Below, piece after piece: positions 1 to 8,621 of a DNA stretch of 64,000 nt. Every line of letters starts with the position of its first letter. Position 1 is the stretch's first letter. Source of the stretch: JAFLCM01 sp046154665 (GTDB taxonomy: Bacteria; Planctomycetota; Phycisphaerae; Phycisphaerales; UBA1924); assembly GCA_046154665.1 (NCBI GenBank), contig JBJXFG010000056.1:61134-125133 (forward strand), in the 5' to 3' direction. The notes beneath the pieces were generated by a model that was given only the letters and a program-made list of their open reading frames with translations, was not told where the DNA came from and searched no databases. The position numbers were made by a program, and so were the translations under genes.

Positions 1-3000
1 GCCCACCACCTGCTCCATCGCGGCTCGGCCTGCTCCATTCAGCCGGGCCTCATCGAACACGATCTCCATGCGGGTGGCAAAGCGGGCCGGGGCTTCCTCG
101 GCCGGGTGGGTCTGCTCGACGATGACCTGCGGATCGCCCCGCGTATGGTCGACGGTGCCGACGAAGAACACCACGGCATCGGTGAGCAGCTTCGCGCCGT
201 GCTGCGCGTAGGCCTCGGTGAACAGCACGCACTCGGCGGAACCGAGCGTGTCCTCCGCCGTCACGATCGCCATGCGCCCGCCGGTCTTGGTCACGATGGG
301 CCTCACGCTCTTGATCATGGCACCGACGATGACGCGGCTGTCCTGCGGCACGTCGCGAAGCGTCTGCGTGTTGGCGTTGGCGAAGGCTTCGATGAGCGGC
401 GCGAAGCGGTCAAGAGGGTGGCTGCTCACGTAAAAGCCGAGGACTTCCTTCTCTTTCGCCAGCGCGTCGGCCTCTTCCCACTCCTTGGCTCGGGTGAGCG
501 CCGGCTCGGCGGCTTTGGCTTTGGGGGCAGCGTCAGCGGCGCCGCCCAGACCGAAGAGCCCCGACTGCCCCGCCGCGCGGTCCTTCGCGAGCGACTGCCC
601 GGCGCTGACGGCGGCGTCGATGCTGGCGACCATCGCGGCCCGCGCGGGACGCCCGTGGACGCTGTCGAACGCGCCGCAGCACACCAGGGCCTCGATGGTG
701 GCCTTGGTGACCACGCCCGGCGGGATGCGTTCGGTGAAGTCGAACATCGAGCGGTACGCGCCGCCCTTCTTGCGTTCGAAAACGATCGCTTCGATGGCCT
801 TGTCGCCGGCACCCTTGATCGCTCGCAGGCCGAAGCGGACGTGCCCGTTCACCGCCGAGTGAGCCTCCTCGGGCTCGTAAACCACCGTGAAATCGCAGTC
901 CGAGAGGTTGATGTCGGGCGGCGCGACATCGACGCCGACCTTGCCGCTGGTGAACAGCACCTTTCGGCAATCGTCCTTGTACTTGATCCAGTCTTCGACC
1001 TTCTGTGCCTGGCTCTCATAGGTAAGGAACGCGGCCATGTACTGGTTGGGGAAGTAGGTCTTCAGCCACGCGGTCTGGTAGGCGACGATGGCGTAGCCGG
1101 TGGAGTGCGACTTGTTGAAGCCGTAGCCCGCGAACTTCAGGATGAGGTCGAACAGCTCTTCTGCCTGGTCCTTCTTGAGGCCCTGCTTCTGGGCGCCGTC
1201 GACGAAGCGCGCCCGCTCGGCGTCGATCACGCTCATCTTCTTCTTGCTGATGGCCTTGATGAGCGAGTAGGCGGCACGGAGGGGGATGCCGCCCAGGCCG
1301 TGCACGATCTGCATGACCTGTTCCTGGTAGACCATCACGCCGTAGGTCTCGGAGGTGTAGCGCTCGACGATGTCGTGGACCGTTGGCACTTCCTCTTGCT
1401 TGTGCTTGCGCCGGTTGTAGGCGGGGATGAGGTCCATCGGCCCGGGGCGGAACAGCGCGTTGGCGGCGATGAGGTCTTCGAGGCGGTCGGGCTTCATTTC
1501 GACGAGGAGTCGGCGCATGCCGCCGGATTCGAACTGGAACACGCCTGTGGTGTCGGCACGGCGGAACAGTTCGAAGACACGCTGGTCGTCGTAGGTCAAT
1601 CGGTCCAGGTCCAACGGATCGGCGGCGAGTGTTGGTTTGGATTTGCTGCTTTGTTGGTTTGCTGCTTTGCTGTTGGCGGAAACGCCGATGGCCCCCCAGA
1701 TTTCCTCTTCCGCCAACGTTTCCCGGATCAACCTCTTCGCGCGTTCGATCACGCTCAAGGTCCGCAGGCCCAGGAAGTCCATCTTGAGCAGGCCGGCCTT
1801 CTCGCAGGTCGGGCCGTCCCATTGGGTGACGATTTCGTCTTCGCCCGCGCCGGTCTGCTTGTAGAGCGGGACGATCTCGTGCAGTGGCCTGGTGGCGACG
1901 ATCACACCCGCGGCGTGGACGCTGGCGTGCCGCGCTTGCCCTTCTAGCGTCATCGCGTTGTCGATCAGCCGCTTCACCAGCGCCTCATCCACATGGTGAT
2001 GGATCGGCAGCTTGTCGTTGACCCTGTCGAGGGCCGACGCCTCGCCGCGATAGAGGCCCTCCAGGTCCGGCTCGGCGTCCATCGCCTCTTCGAGCGTGAT
2101 GTTCAGCGTCTCGGGGACGAGCTTGGCGATCCGATCGGCGGCGGGCAGCGACACACCCAGCACGCGCGAGACGTCGCGGATCGCGGCACGCGCCTTCATC
2201 GTGCCAAACGTGATGATCTGGGCGACGTGGCCGTATTTCTGGCGGACGTAGTTGATGACCGCCGCGCGACCGTCCTGGCACAGGTCGATATCGATATCGG
2301 GGTATTCGCTGCGGTCGGGATCGGTGAATCGCTCGAACAGCAGGCCGTAGCGGACGGGGCAGGCGTTCGAAAGGCCCAATACATAGCCGACCATCGTGCC
2401 GACGCCCGATCCGCGGGCGATGGCGGGGATGCCGTTCTGGCGGGCCCAGTTGACGAAGTCCCACACGATGAGGAAGTAAGCGGAGATGTTCTTGTCGGCG
2501 AGGATGCGGAGCTCGCGCTCGAGACGGGCACGGATGTCGGCACGCGAGGGCCCAGTGCCCCCCTCCGTGCCTTCGTGCCTCCGTGCCTGCGTGCCTTCCC
2601 CCTCAGGCCCATACCGCCAGATCACCCCCGCCTCGCACAGCTCCATCAGCGCCCGGTCACACTCCGCCTTCAACTTCTCCGGCGGCGTCGGGTCGTTCTT
2701 GCTGTCGAACGGCTGCAGCTGGTACTGCGCACAGAACCCCTTGAACCACTCGGTGAGGTTGGGTTCGCCCTTGTACTTCGGCGCTTTGTCAGGGCGCACC
2801 ACCTTCACCACCGGCGCCTGGCTGGTGAACTTCAGGTTCACATCGCAGGCGTCGGCGATCCGCTGCGTGTTGCGCAGGGCTTCTTCCCAGCGCTCGCTGC
2901 CGCGGAACTCGGCTTCCATCTCCGTCGGCGATTTCACATAGATCTGCGCCGGGTAGCGCATCCGGTTGGGCTCGGACTTGTTCTTGCCCGTCGAGATGCA

Positions 3001-3762
3001 CACCAACGTATCGTGCGCATCGTGGTCCTCAGCGCGCAGAAAGTGGGCGTCGTTGGTCGCCACCACCGGCAGCCGCAGCTCGTCGGCGATTCGGATCAGA
3101 TGAGGATTGATCGCGTTCTGTTCGGGCACGTGGCGCTGCAGCTCGATGTAGAACCGCGGGAAGCCGTCGTGATCGCGCCCGAACACCTTCTGGTGCCACT
3201 TGGCGACTTCGACGGCCTTGAGGTAGTGCCGCTCGTCGCGCGACTTCTCGAACTCGACGAGGTGGAACGCGAGTTCCGATCCCAGATGCCCGTTGATAGC
3301 GACGAGGCCTTCGCCGTGCTTCTCCAGAAGTTCACGGTCGACTCGAGGCTTGTAGTAAAAGCCGGTGAGGTAGGCCTCGCTGCACAGCACGAGAAGGTTC
3401 TGCCAGCCCGTGAGGTTGCGGGCGAGCAGGACGAGGTGGTGCCCGCCGTCGACCACGCCGGTGTGGGTGCGATCGCGCCGGTCGCCCGGGGCGACGTAGG
3501 CCTCGACGCCGAGGATGGGCTTGATGCCCGCCTCTTTGCAAGCCGTCGCGAAGGCCATCGCGCCGAAGAGGTTCCCGTGGTCGGTGATCGCCACGGCAGT
3601 CATGCCGAGCTCTTTGACGCGCGCGACGAGCTTGTCGACGCGGTTCCCGCCGTCGAGCAGGGAGTATTCGGTGTGCAGGTGCAGGTGGACGAAGGCGGGG
3701 GCGGGGGCGACAGCGGGGCCGGGCTTGTCCGAAGCGGTGGCGTTGGTTCCCGATTCTGGCAT
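1..3762 (-). CDS. dnaE: DNA polymerase III subunit alpha (3' end outside window)
   Basis: Catalytic subunit of the replicative polymerase. It reads leftwards from an ATG at 3762 and is still open at base 1, so 1254 codons are present and only the C-terminal tail is missing. The N-terminal PHP domain shows HLHTEYSLLDGG (from about residue 28), ITDHGN and NDAHFL. The C-family palm shows the metal-binding PDIDID at about 488-493 and GLLKMDFLGL near 655. Two low-complexity stretches, about residues 387-400 and 698-708, are translations of 8-bp tandem repeats also found between genes elsewhere in the window. Family identity is certain from the motifs; the tolerance of the insertions is inferred from the frame staying open. 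Confidence 0.97.
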   Translation of the reverse strand, partial: MPESGTNATASDKPGPAVAPAPAFVHLHLHTEYSLLDGGNRVDKLVARVKELGMTAVAITDHGNLFGAMAFATACKEAGIKPILGVEAYVAPGDRRDRTHTGVVDGGHHLVLLARNLTGWQNLLVLCSEAYLTGFYYKPRVDRELLEKHGEGLVAINGHLGSELAFHLVEFEKSRDERHYLKAVEVAKWHQKVFGRDHDGFPRFYIELQRHVPEQNAINPHLIRIADELRLPVVATNDAHFLRAEDHDAHDTLVCISTGKNKSEPNRMRYPAQIYVKSPTEMEAEFRGSERWEEALRNTQRIADACDVNLKFTSQAPVVKVVRPDKAPKYKGEPNLTEWFKGFCAQYQLQPFDSKNDPTPPEKLKAECDRALMELCEAGVIWRYGPEGEGTQARRHEGTEGGTGPSRADIRARLERELRILADKNISAYFLIVWDFVNWARQNGIPAIARGSGVGTMVGYVLGLSNACPVRYGLLFERFTDPDRSEYPDIDIDLCQDGRAAVINYVRQKYGHVAQIITFGTMKARAAIRDVSRVLGVSLPAADRIAKLVPETLNITLEEAMDAEPDLEGLYRGEASALDRVNDKLPIHHHVDEALVKRLIDNAMTLEGQARHASVHAAGVIVATRPLHEIVPLYKQTGAGEDEIVTQWDGPTCEKAGLLKMDFLGLRTLSVIERAKRLIRETLAEEEIWGAIGVSANSKAANQQSSKSKPTLAADPLDLDRLTYDDQRVFELFRRADTTGVFQFESGGMRRLLVEMKPDRLEDLIAANALFRPGPMDLIPAYNRRKHKQEEVPTVHDIVERYTSETYGVMVYQEQVMQIVHGLGGIPLRAAYSLIKAISKKKMSVIDAERARFVDGAQKQGLKKDQAEELFDLILKFAGYGFNKSHSTGYAIVAYQTAWLKTYFPNQYMAAFLTYESQAQKVEDWIKYKDDCRKVLFTSGKVGVDVAPPDINLSDCDFTVVYEPEEAHSAVNGHVRFGLRAIKGAGDKAIEAIVFERKKGGAYRSMFDFTERIPPGVVTKATIEALVCCGAFDSVHGRPARAAMVASIDAAVSAGQSLAKDRAAGQSGLFGLGGAADAAPKAKAAEPALTRAKEWEEADALAKEKEVLGFYVSSHPLDRFAPLIEAFANANTQTLRDVPQDSRVIVGAMIKSVRPIVTKTGGRMAIVTAEDTLGSAECVLFTEAYAQHGAKLLTDAVVFFVGTVDHTRGDPQVIVEQTHPAEEAPARFATRMEIVFDEARLNGAGRAAMEQVVG
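1641..1672 (-). repeat. 8-bp tandem repeat (CAGCAAAK family) inside dnaE
   Basis: Four 8-bp units read on the minus strand as CAGCAAAG, CAGCAAAC, CAACAAAG, CAGCAAAT. They are translated within DnaE as an Asn/Ser/Lys/Ala/Gln-rich loop. The same family follows stop codons at 18691 and 62581 and lies upstream of surE at 28186. Confidence 0.88.
2565..2604 (-). repeat. 8-bp tandem repeat (GGCACGRA family) inside dnaE
   Basis: On the minus strand four tandem units of the form GGCACGCA/GGCACGGA/GGCACGAA lie inside the dnaE reading frame and are translated as a short Thr-Gln-Ala-Arg-Arg-His-Glu-Gly stretch. The stretch falls in the linker before the conserved helix preceding the polymerase active site. 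The same unit occurs between genes at 30806, 36767, 47088 and 51008. Confidence 0.85.
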
Positions 3763-3980
3763 GTTTCGAACGCTCCTCCTGAGCCCGCTGAGAGACAAGC
3801 ATTGATCGACCCACGCCGACGACGATGAGCGGAGTCCTCGGAGCAGATCGTCGCGCTCCGCGACCGCTCCCGAAGGCGAGGATATCCGCCGGGTACGTTC
3901 GAGCGGCGAACCGACAGGGCGTCCACCGGGAGAAACCCCGAGCGGAACCGCGCCCGCGCCAAGCCCAATACGATGATGTG

Positions 3981-4382
3981 GTGACCGCGGAATCTACCAG
4001 TTCAAACGCCGACAACGCCCGAGGCCCGGATTTCGGGGGCCGCTTCGGCTTTGCGCCGGGGTTCGGCGGCAACTCACGGGCAAGCGCCGCATTCACCCGC
4101 GCCCACCGCTTCTACGCCTCATGGCGCGCCACCCCATCCTGGGCCAAGAAAACCCTCGGCACGCTCGTGCTCATCGTGCTGATGGGGCTCGCGGCGGTGC
4201 TGCTGGTGGTCGGCCTGCTGGTCGGGGCCGTCGTCGCTGTCTTCGCCGCGGCGGTGATCGGGGTGCGTGCAGCGTGGGCTCGGCTCACCGGCAACCGTCA
4301 ACAGCGAAACAAGCAAGAAGCCGGTCTCGACGCCATGCGCTCCAATGTCCGCGTGATCGCGCGCGATCCCGGCTCGAACTGA
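3981..4382 (+). CDS. Predicted small membrane protein, unknown function
   Basis: I do not recognise the family. From a GTG at 3981 (or the GTG just before it at 3978) it encodes 133 residues. A Ser/Gly/Ala-rich N-terminal half is followed by one long hydrophobic stretch (LVLIVLMGLAAVLLVVGL and onward, about residues 50-85) that could form one or two membrane segments, and then a basic tail. It runs divergently from dnaE and convergently with the STAS gene. The start is uncertain because the frame is open upstream to 3825. Confidence 0.6.
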   Translation: MTAESTSSNADNARGPDFGGRFGFAPGFGGNSRASAAFTRAHRFYASWRATPSWAKKTLGTLVLIVLMGLAAVLLVVGLLVGAVVAVFAAAVIGVRAAWARLTGNRQQRNKQEAGLDAMRSNVRVIARDPGSN

Positions 4383-4397
4383 CCCCCCGGGGGGGCT

Positions 4398-4430
4398 TAC
4401 TTCGGAGGACTTACCTCGGAGGGCTTACTT
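4398..4430. repeat. 14-bp direct repeat at convergent gene ends
   Basis: Two and a half copies of a unit close to CTTACTTCGGAGGA lie between the stop of the membrane protein gene and the stop of the STAS gene, overlapping the latter. Probably a local duplication; no hairpin or T-run is associated. Confidence 0.5.
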
Positions 4431-4784
4431 CTTGGCCTTGGGCCCGCCCTCGATCTGCAGGCCCGCGATCGCCGTGGCCTTGTCGGGTGCGAAGTGGAAC
4501 ACCTTGTCCAGCCCCGTCAGCAGCATGATGGACCACACCGAATCGCCGACCGACGAGAGCTTGAGTTTGCGGTCGTTCTCGATGAGCAGCTTGCGGAGGC
4601 GCAGCAGCTGGGCGATGTTCGACGAGTTGAGGTACGAAACGCCCGAGAGGTTGAGCACCACGTTGGGCAGCCGGTCGGCGCGTTCATCGCGCAGGCGGCC
4701 GTAAAGGTCGTTGAGCTCTTCGCTGAACTCCGGCTCGTCGGCCAAGTCAGCGATCACGATGTTGTCGGACCAATCGGTAGCCAT
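4425..4784 (-). CDS. STAS-domain protein (anti-sigma factor antagonist-like)
   Basis: A 119-residue single-domain protein. The core reads VVLNLSGVSYLNSSNIAQLL, the usual STAS strand-loop-helix in which the Ser of NSS corresponds to the phosphorylatable residue of SpoIIAA/RsbV relatives. Such proteins switch partner kinases or regulate transcription and secretion; no partner kinase or phosphatase is adjacent, so the target is unknown. The ATG at 4784 is chosen because AGGA lies about nine bases upstream and the longer frame to 4898 adds residues unlike the family. Confidence 0.85.
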   Translation of the reverse strand: MATDWSDNIVIADLADEPEFSEELNDLYGRLRDERADRLPNVVLNLSGVSYLNSSNIAQLLRLRKLLIENDRKLKLSSVGDSVWSIMLLTGLDKVFHFAPDKATAIAGLQIEGGPKAKK

Positions 4785-4919
4785 GGGAAGTCCTTCCGGT
4801 GTCTTGCCTTGCCCCTCGGCCCGTATTCTACCCGAAGCAGGGGTGGCCCGGAAGAGAATCGTTCGGCCGTGTGCCGGGATCATTTGGGCCCCGTTCAAGA
4901 GTCATTCTAGAGTTGCTCA

Positions 4920-5162
4920 ATGAGCGGCCCGCATTCAACCAACGACACCGACTCAAACGAGCCCGGCATCATGTCCCCCGCGCGGTCGCCGACCGCGGGA
5001 CGCTCGCGCACGGGCCGGTACGTCGCCCTGGGGATGGTGGTGCTGTGGGTGGCGGTGGTCGTGGGGCTGTATGTGGTGATCGTGAAGCTAAAGCTCGGTG
5101 GTGCCGCGGCGCTTCGCGAGGCCCCAGCTGCGCCGGCGAGCGAGCCGCACCGCACTCGATGA
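4920..5162 (+). CDS. Hypothetical single-pass membrane protein
   Basis: An 80-residue frame with a polar Ser/Thr/Arg-rich N-terminus, one clear transmembrane segment (VALGMVVLWVAVVVGLYVVI, about residues 34-53) and a short Ala/Pro tail. It is divergent from the STAS gene. There is no good ribosome-binding site before the ATG and no recognised family, so this is a plausible but unproven gene. Confidence 0.45.
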   Translation: MSGPHSTNDTDSNEPGIMSPARSPTAGRSRTGRYVALGMVVLWVAVVVGLYVVIVKLKLGGAAALREAPAAPASEPHRTR

Positions 5163-5180
5163 CTTGAGTCGCCCGAACCA

Positions 5181-5263
5181 CGAGCCCGGAGCGTGAGCGA
5201 CGGGTCTGGGAACAAGCGACAGCGCGAGCTCATTCAGACTCACTCGATCACGCTCCGGGCTCG
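5181..5263. repeat. REP-like inverted repeat pair (CGAGCCCGGAGCGTGA family)
   Basis: Arms at 5181-5200 and 5244-5263 are inverted and match at 19 of 20 positions, enclosing 43 bp. They sit between the convergent small membrane protein gene and radA. Related arms with CGAGCCCCGAG occur at 60511-60599, and a shorter relative at 26604, so this is a dispersed family. Confidence 0.75.
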
Positions 5264-5278
5264 CGCGACCGCGACGAT

Positions 5279-6751
5279 CTATGACAGATGCTCGATCGCC
5301 TGCTGCAGCGTTGGGCACCTGATCACTTCGATGGAAAGCCCGGCGGGGGCCGTCGCCCCGGGCGGCGCGAGCAGGCGCTTGTAGCCCAACCGGGCCGCTT
5401 CACGCACGCGAGCCTCAAAGTGGCTGATCGGGCGCACCTCGCCCCCGAGGCCGACCTCACCCGCCGCCGCGGTCGGCGGCAGCCCCAACGCCCGCTTGTG
5501 GAACGCGCCCGCGATCGCGAGGGCGAGCGAAAGGTCCGAAGCGGGCTCGGTCACGCGCACCCCGCCGACGCTCGAGGCGAACACGTCGCGGTCATACAGC
5601 CGCAGGCCGGCGTGCTGCTCCAGCACCGCCACCAGCATCGCGACGCGTGACGGATCAAGCCCGCTGGTCTTGCGCTTGATCGCGCCGGGAAACCCGGTGG
5701 CGGTCAGGGCCTGCATCTCAACCAGCACGCACCGTGTGCCGGTGACCACGGGGCAGACCACGCTGCCCGGGCGCGGCTTGCCGCCGTTGCCCCCGCCCAG
5801 GGCTGACGCCGCGACCGAGGCGCCGTCGGGAACTTCTTTGAGCCCCGCGCCGGACATCTCGAAAAGGCCAATCTCCAGCGTGGTCCCGAAACGGTTCTTG
5901 ATCGACCGTACCACCCGGTGGGCGTGGTACCGGTCGCCCTCGAAATACAGCACGGCGTCCACCAGATGCTCAAGCAGACGCGGGCCGGCGAGCTGGCCGT
6001 CTTTGGTGACGTGGCCCACGAGGATCACCGCGGTGTTCGTCAGTTTGGCGAGATAGACCAGGTCGGTGCAGCAGCGGCGCAGCTGGGTGATGCTGCCGGG
6101 CGAGGAGTCGATCTCGCCCTTGTACACCATCTGGATCGAATCGATCGCCAGCACCGCGGGCTTCACGCGCCGCGCCTGCTCGACGATCCGCGCCAGGTTT
6201 GTGTCCGCCAGCACAAACAAGTGCTCGCTCTCGGCGGCACCGAGACGCGAGGCGCGCAGCCGCACCTGCTCCGCGGATTCCTCGCTGGTGACATACAGCG
6301 TCCGCACCGGGTCGCGGCGCGAGAGGTTCTGCTGCAGCGTGCGCGCCGGCGACGACATCGCGCCCAATGCCTGCAAGAGCAGCGTCGACTTGCCGATGCC
6401 GGGGTCGCCCCCCAGCAAGATCGCCGAGCCCGGCACGATCCCGCCCCCAAGCACGCGGTCGAGTTCGGAGATGCCGGTGGGGATGCGCCCCGGCGGAGCG
6501 GACGAGGCGGACTCGGTGATCGGTTTCGCCGAAGGCGGCTCGACGAGATCGTCCATCGGCGCGTCGGCGCTCGCGCCGACCGCCGCCCAAGCCTCGGAGG
6601 CGAGGCCCTTATGCGCATCACTCGAGGCGGCCTTCGACACGCGGTACTCCTCGAGCGCGTCCCACGCGCCACACGCGGGGCACTTGCCCATCCATCGCGA
6701 CTGGACGGAGCCGCAGGTTCGGCAGACGTAGCTGATGCGGGGTTTGGGCAT
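5279..6751 (-). CDS. radA: DNA repair protein RadA/Sms
   Basis: A branch-migration ATPase of recombinational repair, 490 residues. The N-terminal four-Cys zinc finger (CRTCGSVQSRWMGKCPACGAW) begins near residue 11. It is followed by a RecA-like ATPase core with Walker A GGDPGIGKST, Walker B VLAIDSIQMVY and the RadA-specific KNRFG motif, and then the Lon-like C-terminal domain. The start at 6751 places the zinc finger at the usual position. It lies 5 bp after the stop of a ParE-type toxin gene, so it may be cotranscribed with the toxin-antitoxin pair. Confidence 0.97.
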   Translation of the reverse strand: MPKPRISYVCRTCGSVQSRWMGKCPACGAWDALEEYRVSKAASSDAHKGLASEAWAAVGASADAPMDDLVEPPSAKPITESASSAPPGRIPTGISELDRVLGGGIVPGSAILLGGDPGIGKSTLLLQALGAMSSPARTLQQNLSRRDPVRTLYVTSEESAEQVRLRASRLGAAESEHLFVLADTNLARIVEQARRVKPAVLAIDSIQMVYKGEIDSSPGSITQLRRCCTDLVYLAKLTNTAVILVGHVTKDGQLAGPRLLEHLVDAVLYFEGDRYHAHRVVRSIKNRFGTTLEIGLFEMSGAGLKEVPDGASVAASALGGGNGGKPRPGSVVCPVVTGTRCVLVEMQALTATGFPGAIKRKTSGLDPSRVAMLVAVLEQHAGLRLYDRDVFASSVGGVRVTEPASDLSLALAIAGAFHKRALGLPPTAAAGEVGLGGEVRPISHFEARVREAARLGYKRLLAPPGATAPAGLSIEVIRCPTLQQAIEHLS

Positions 6752-6756
6752 GGGGT

Positions 6757-7032
6757 CTATCGCTCGCGTCGCGGCTCGCGCGAGCCGTGGATGATGGTGA
6801 TGACCAGAACGGTCGAGCCCAGAATGGTGTAGACGACGCGATGCGAGTGGCGGATCAGCTGACGGGTCTCGGTTTCGTCGATGCGCCATTCGGGCGCGAG
6901 CCTGCCACGGCGCGGCATCTGTGCGAGTGACCATGCGGCTTCGTGAGAATCGCGCGCGATCCACTCACCGATCTCCTTCAGATCGTCGATGGCTTCGTCG
7001 GTGAACTCGATGCTGTAGGTCTTGGGTCGCAT
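6757..7032 (-). CDS. RelE/ParE-family toxin, internally short
   Basis: A 91-residue protein of the type II toxin superfamily. The start (YSIEFTDEAIDDLKEIGEWIA) and end (RQLIRHSHRVVYTILGSTVLVITIIHGSRE) fit ParE. Between them, SHEAAWSLAQMPRRGRLAPE runs directly from the first helix into the region preceding the third strand. Members of the family normally have about a dozen more residues of helix here, so an internal deletion is likely. It follows its antitoxin gene by 21 bp. Activity is uncertain because of the missing helical part. Confidence 0.88.
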   Translation of the reverse strand: MRPKTYSIEFTDEAIDDLKEIGEWIARDSHEAAWSLAQMPRRGRLAPEWRIDETETRQLIRHSHRVVYTILGSTVLVITIIHGSREPRRER

Positions 7033-7053
7033 GACGCTGTGCGCTCAGCCGCC

Positions 7054-7371
7054 TCACGCCGCCCTTTTGCGCTTCTTCTCTGGGCGCAGGTTCATCGAGA
7101 GCGATTTCTCAAGATGCTCGACCGTGTGCTGGATGCTCCGCGTCTTCCCGGCCCGCGCCTGGGCCAGGCCTCGGGCAACCTTGGCGCGGCCCTCTCTCAG
7201 CGTGGTGCCGTAGACGAGGCGCTCGTAGTCCTCCGGACTAAGCACCACGGCGGCGGCCCGGCCGTTGCGCGTGACGAGCGTCGCCCGCTTCGCCTTCTTG
7301 AGGCGGGCGAGGTGCGCGGTGAGATTGTCGCGGAAGTCGGTGTAGGTGCAGACTTCGGGCAGCAGGTGCAT
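7054..7371 (-). CDS. Phd/YefM-family antitoxin
   Basis: A 105-residue antitoxin. The N-terminal Phd/YefM DNA-binding fold reads YTDFRDNLTAHLARLKKAKRATLVTRNGRAAAVVLSPEDYERL, and the charged C-terminal half would bind and neutralise the toxin encoded 21 bp downstream. GGAG lies about ten bases before the ATG at 7371. An imperfect palindrome upstream (7392-7421) is a candidate autorepression operator, which is the usual regulation in this family. Confidence 0.92.
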   Translation of the reverse strand: MHLLPEVCTYTDFRDNLTAHLARLKKAKRATLVTRNGRAAAVVLSPEDYERLVYGTTLREGRAKVARGLAQARAGKTRSIQHTVEHLEKSLSMNLRPEKKRKRAA

Positions 7372-7391
7372 ACGGGTCTCCGATGGCTTCG

Positions 7392-7421
7392 GGATCTATG
7401 TCAGGTATCAGACAGATATCC
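7392..7421. promoter_or_regulatory. Candidate antitoxin operator (imperfect palindrome)
   Basis: The arms GGATCTATGTC (7392-7402) and GACAGATATCC (7411-7421) are inverted copies matching at 9 of 11 positions around an 8-bp spacer. The site lies 21-50 bp upstream of the antitoxin start, where Phd-type repressors normally bind. The region is AT-richer than its surroundings. Function is inferred from position. Confidence 0.5.
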
Positions 7422-7509
7422 GACTGACCATGATAGGCCGCGCCGTGCGCAAACTGCGGCGACCGACCGCGCCAGTGTCGGCAACTGCGAGGTCCGGAGC
7501 ACGGCCAGG

Positions 7510-7917
7510 ATGTCCTACCCTGTGCCCATGCCCCAGCCCAGCCTCCTCGAGTGCTTCCCCTCGCCCACCGACGGCGTGTTCGTCATCGAGCACGTGGCCG
7601 AAGAGTTCACCAGCGTCTGCCCCAAGACCGGGCACCCGGACTTCGGTGTCGTCACCCTCCGCTACTGCCCGCGCCCCGTCTCGGCCGGAGGGACCTGCGT
7701 CGAACTGAAATCGCTCAAGCTCTACTACCAATCCTTCCGCAACGAGGGCATCTACTACGAAGCCGTCACCAACACCGTCCGCGACCACCTCGCCGCCGCC
7801 ATGAAGCCCCTGTGGATGCAGGTGATCACCGACTGGAAGGGCCGCGGCGGGATCCGCTCGGTCATCCGCGCGGATTTCGGCGATGTCCCATCCGAGTACC
7901 GAGGCTCTCGGGGATAG
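7510..7917 (+). CDS. queF: NADPH-dependent 7-cyano-7-deazaguanine reductase
   Basis: QueF reduces preQ0 to preQ1 in queuosine synthesis. The 135-residue length fits the short unimodular class. The catalytic Cys is in SVCPKTGHPDFG and the QueF signature is ELKSLKLYYQSFRNEG. The ATG at 7510 gives MSYPVPMPQPS; a second ATG at 7528 is possible. The stop codon lies inside a 7-bp tandem repeat that continues downstream. No other queuosine gene is adjacent. Confidence 0.95.
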   Translation: MSYPVPMPQPSLLECFPSPTDGVFVIEHVAEEFTSVCPKTGHPDFGVVTLRYCPRPVSAGGTCVELKSLKLYYQSFRNEGIYYEAVTNTVRDHLAAAMKPLWMQVITDWKGRGGIRSVIRADFGDVPSEYRGSRG

Positions 7918-7940
7918 GGTGTAGGGTCTAGGGTGTCGGG
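7910..7940. repeat. 7-bp tandem repeat overlapping queF stop
   Basis: Four 7-bp units, GGGGATA, GGGTGTA, GGGTCTA and GGGTGTC, run from the last codons of queF into the gap before the pyrophosphatase gene. The TAG stop is part of the array. Confidence 0.75.
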
Positions 7941-7963
7941 CGAAACGGAGCGTTGCGGCGAAC

Positions 7964-8611
7964 ATGCCTCGGAGCGAAACCAACATCAAGACGACCGAAC
8001 TGCTCGTGGCGACCAGCAACCCCCACAAGCTGCAGGAACTCCGCGCCATCTTCGAGCCCCTGGGCATCCGCGCCGTCGGGCTCGACTCACTCGGACGCCA
8101 GCTCCCCGAGCCCTTCGAGGACGGCAGCACCTTCGAAGAGAACGCCGCCAAGAAGGCCCTCAGTTACGCCTTCCTCGCCGAGCGGGTCTGCCTCGCCGAC
8201 GACTCGGGCCTTGAGGTCGACGCGCTCAAAGGCGAGCCTGGGGTGCAGTCGGCGGTTTGGGCCGGGCGCGGCAGCACCCGCGCCGAGCGTGACGCCGCCA
8301 ACAACCTGAGATTGATGTGCGAGCTCGACGGCGTCGGCCCTGAGCACCGCGCGGCGCGGTATGTCTGCTGCATGTGTATCGGTTCGCCGGACGGGAAAAT
8401 CCTCGCCACCGCGCGCGGCGAGTGGTCCGGCCGCGTCACCACCGGCAAGGCCCGCGGCCGCAACGGCTTCGGCTACGACGCCCTGATCGAAATGCCCGAC
8501 GGCCGCACCGTGGCGGAGATGAACGAAGCCGAAAAGAACGAACAGAGCCACCGCGCCCGAGCGGCGCGGGCGATCGCGGCGCGGGTGGTAGAAACTCTGC
8601 GGGGGAAGTGA
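7964..8611 (+). CDS. rdgB: XTP/dITP diphosphatase (RdgB/HAM1 family)
   Basis: Hydrolyses non-canonical purine nucleoside triphosphates (dITP, XTP) to monophosphates, keeping them out of DNA and RNA. The 215-residue protein has the family landmarks LVATSNPHKLQEL, TFEENAAKKA, LADDSGLEVDAL, GRNGFGYD and SHRARA. It runs 46 bp after queF, separated by a 7-bp repeat array, and is convergent with the OLD-family gene, whose stop is 10 bp away. Confidence 0.96.
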   Translation: MPRSETNIKTTELLVATSNPHKLQELRAIFEPLGIRAVGLDSLGRQLPEPFEDGSTFEENAAKKALSYAFLAERVCLADDSGLEVDALKGEPGVQSAVWAGRGSTRAERDAANNLRLMCELDGVGPEHRAARYVCCMCIGSPDGKILATARGEWSGRVTTGKARGRNGFGYDALIEMPDGRTVAEMNEAEKNEQSHRARAARAIAARVVETLRGK

Positions 8612-8621
8612 AAGACAGTTC

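Noticed and set aside
106..3828. Long plus-strand frames of 613 and 611 codons
   Set aside because: They are the antisense of dnaE; in high-GC DNA the complement of a coding frame is often open. The minus strand carries unmistakable DnaE motifs.
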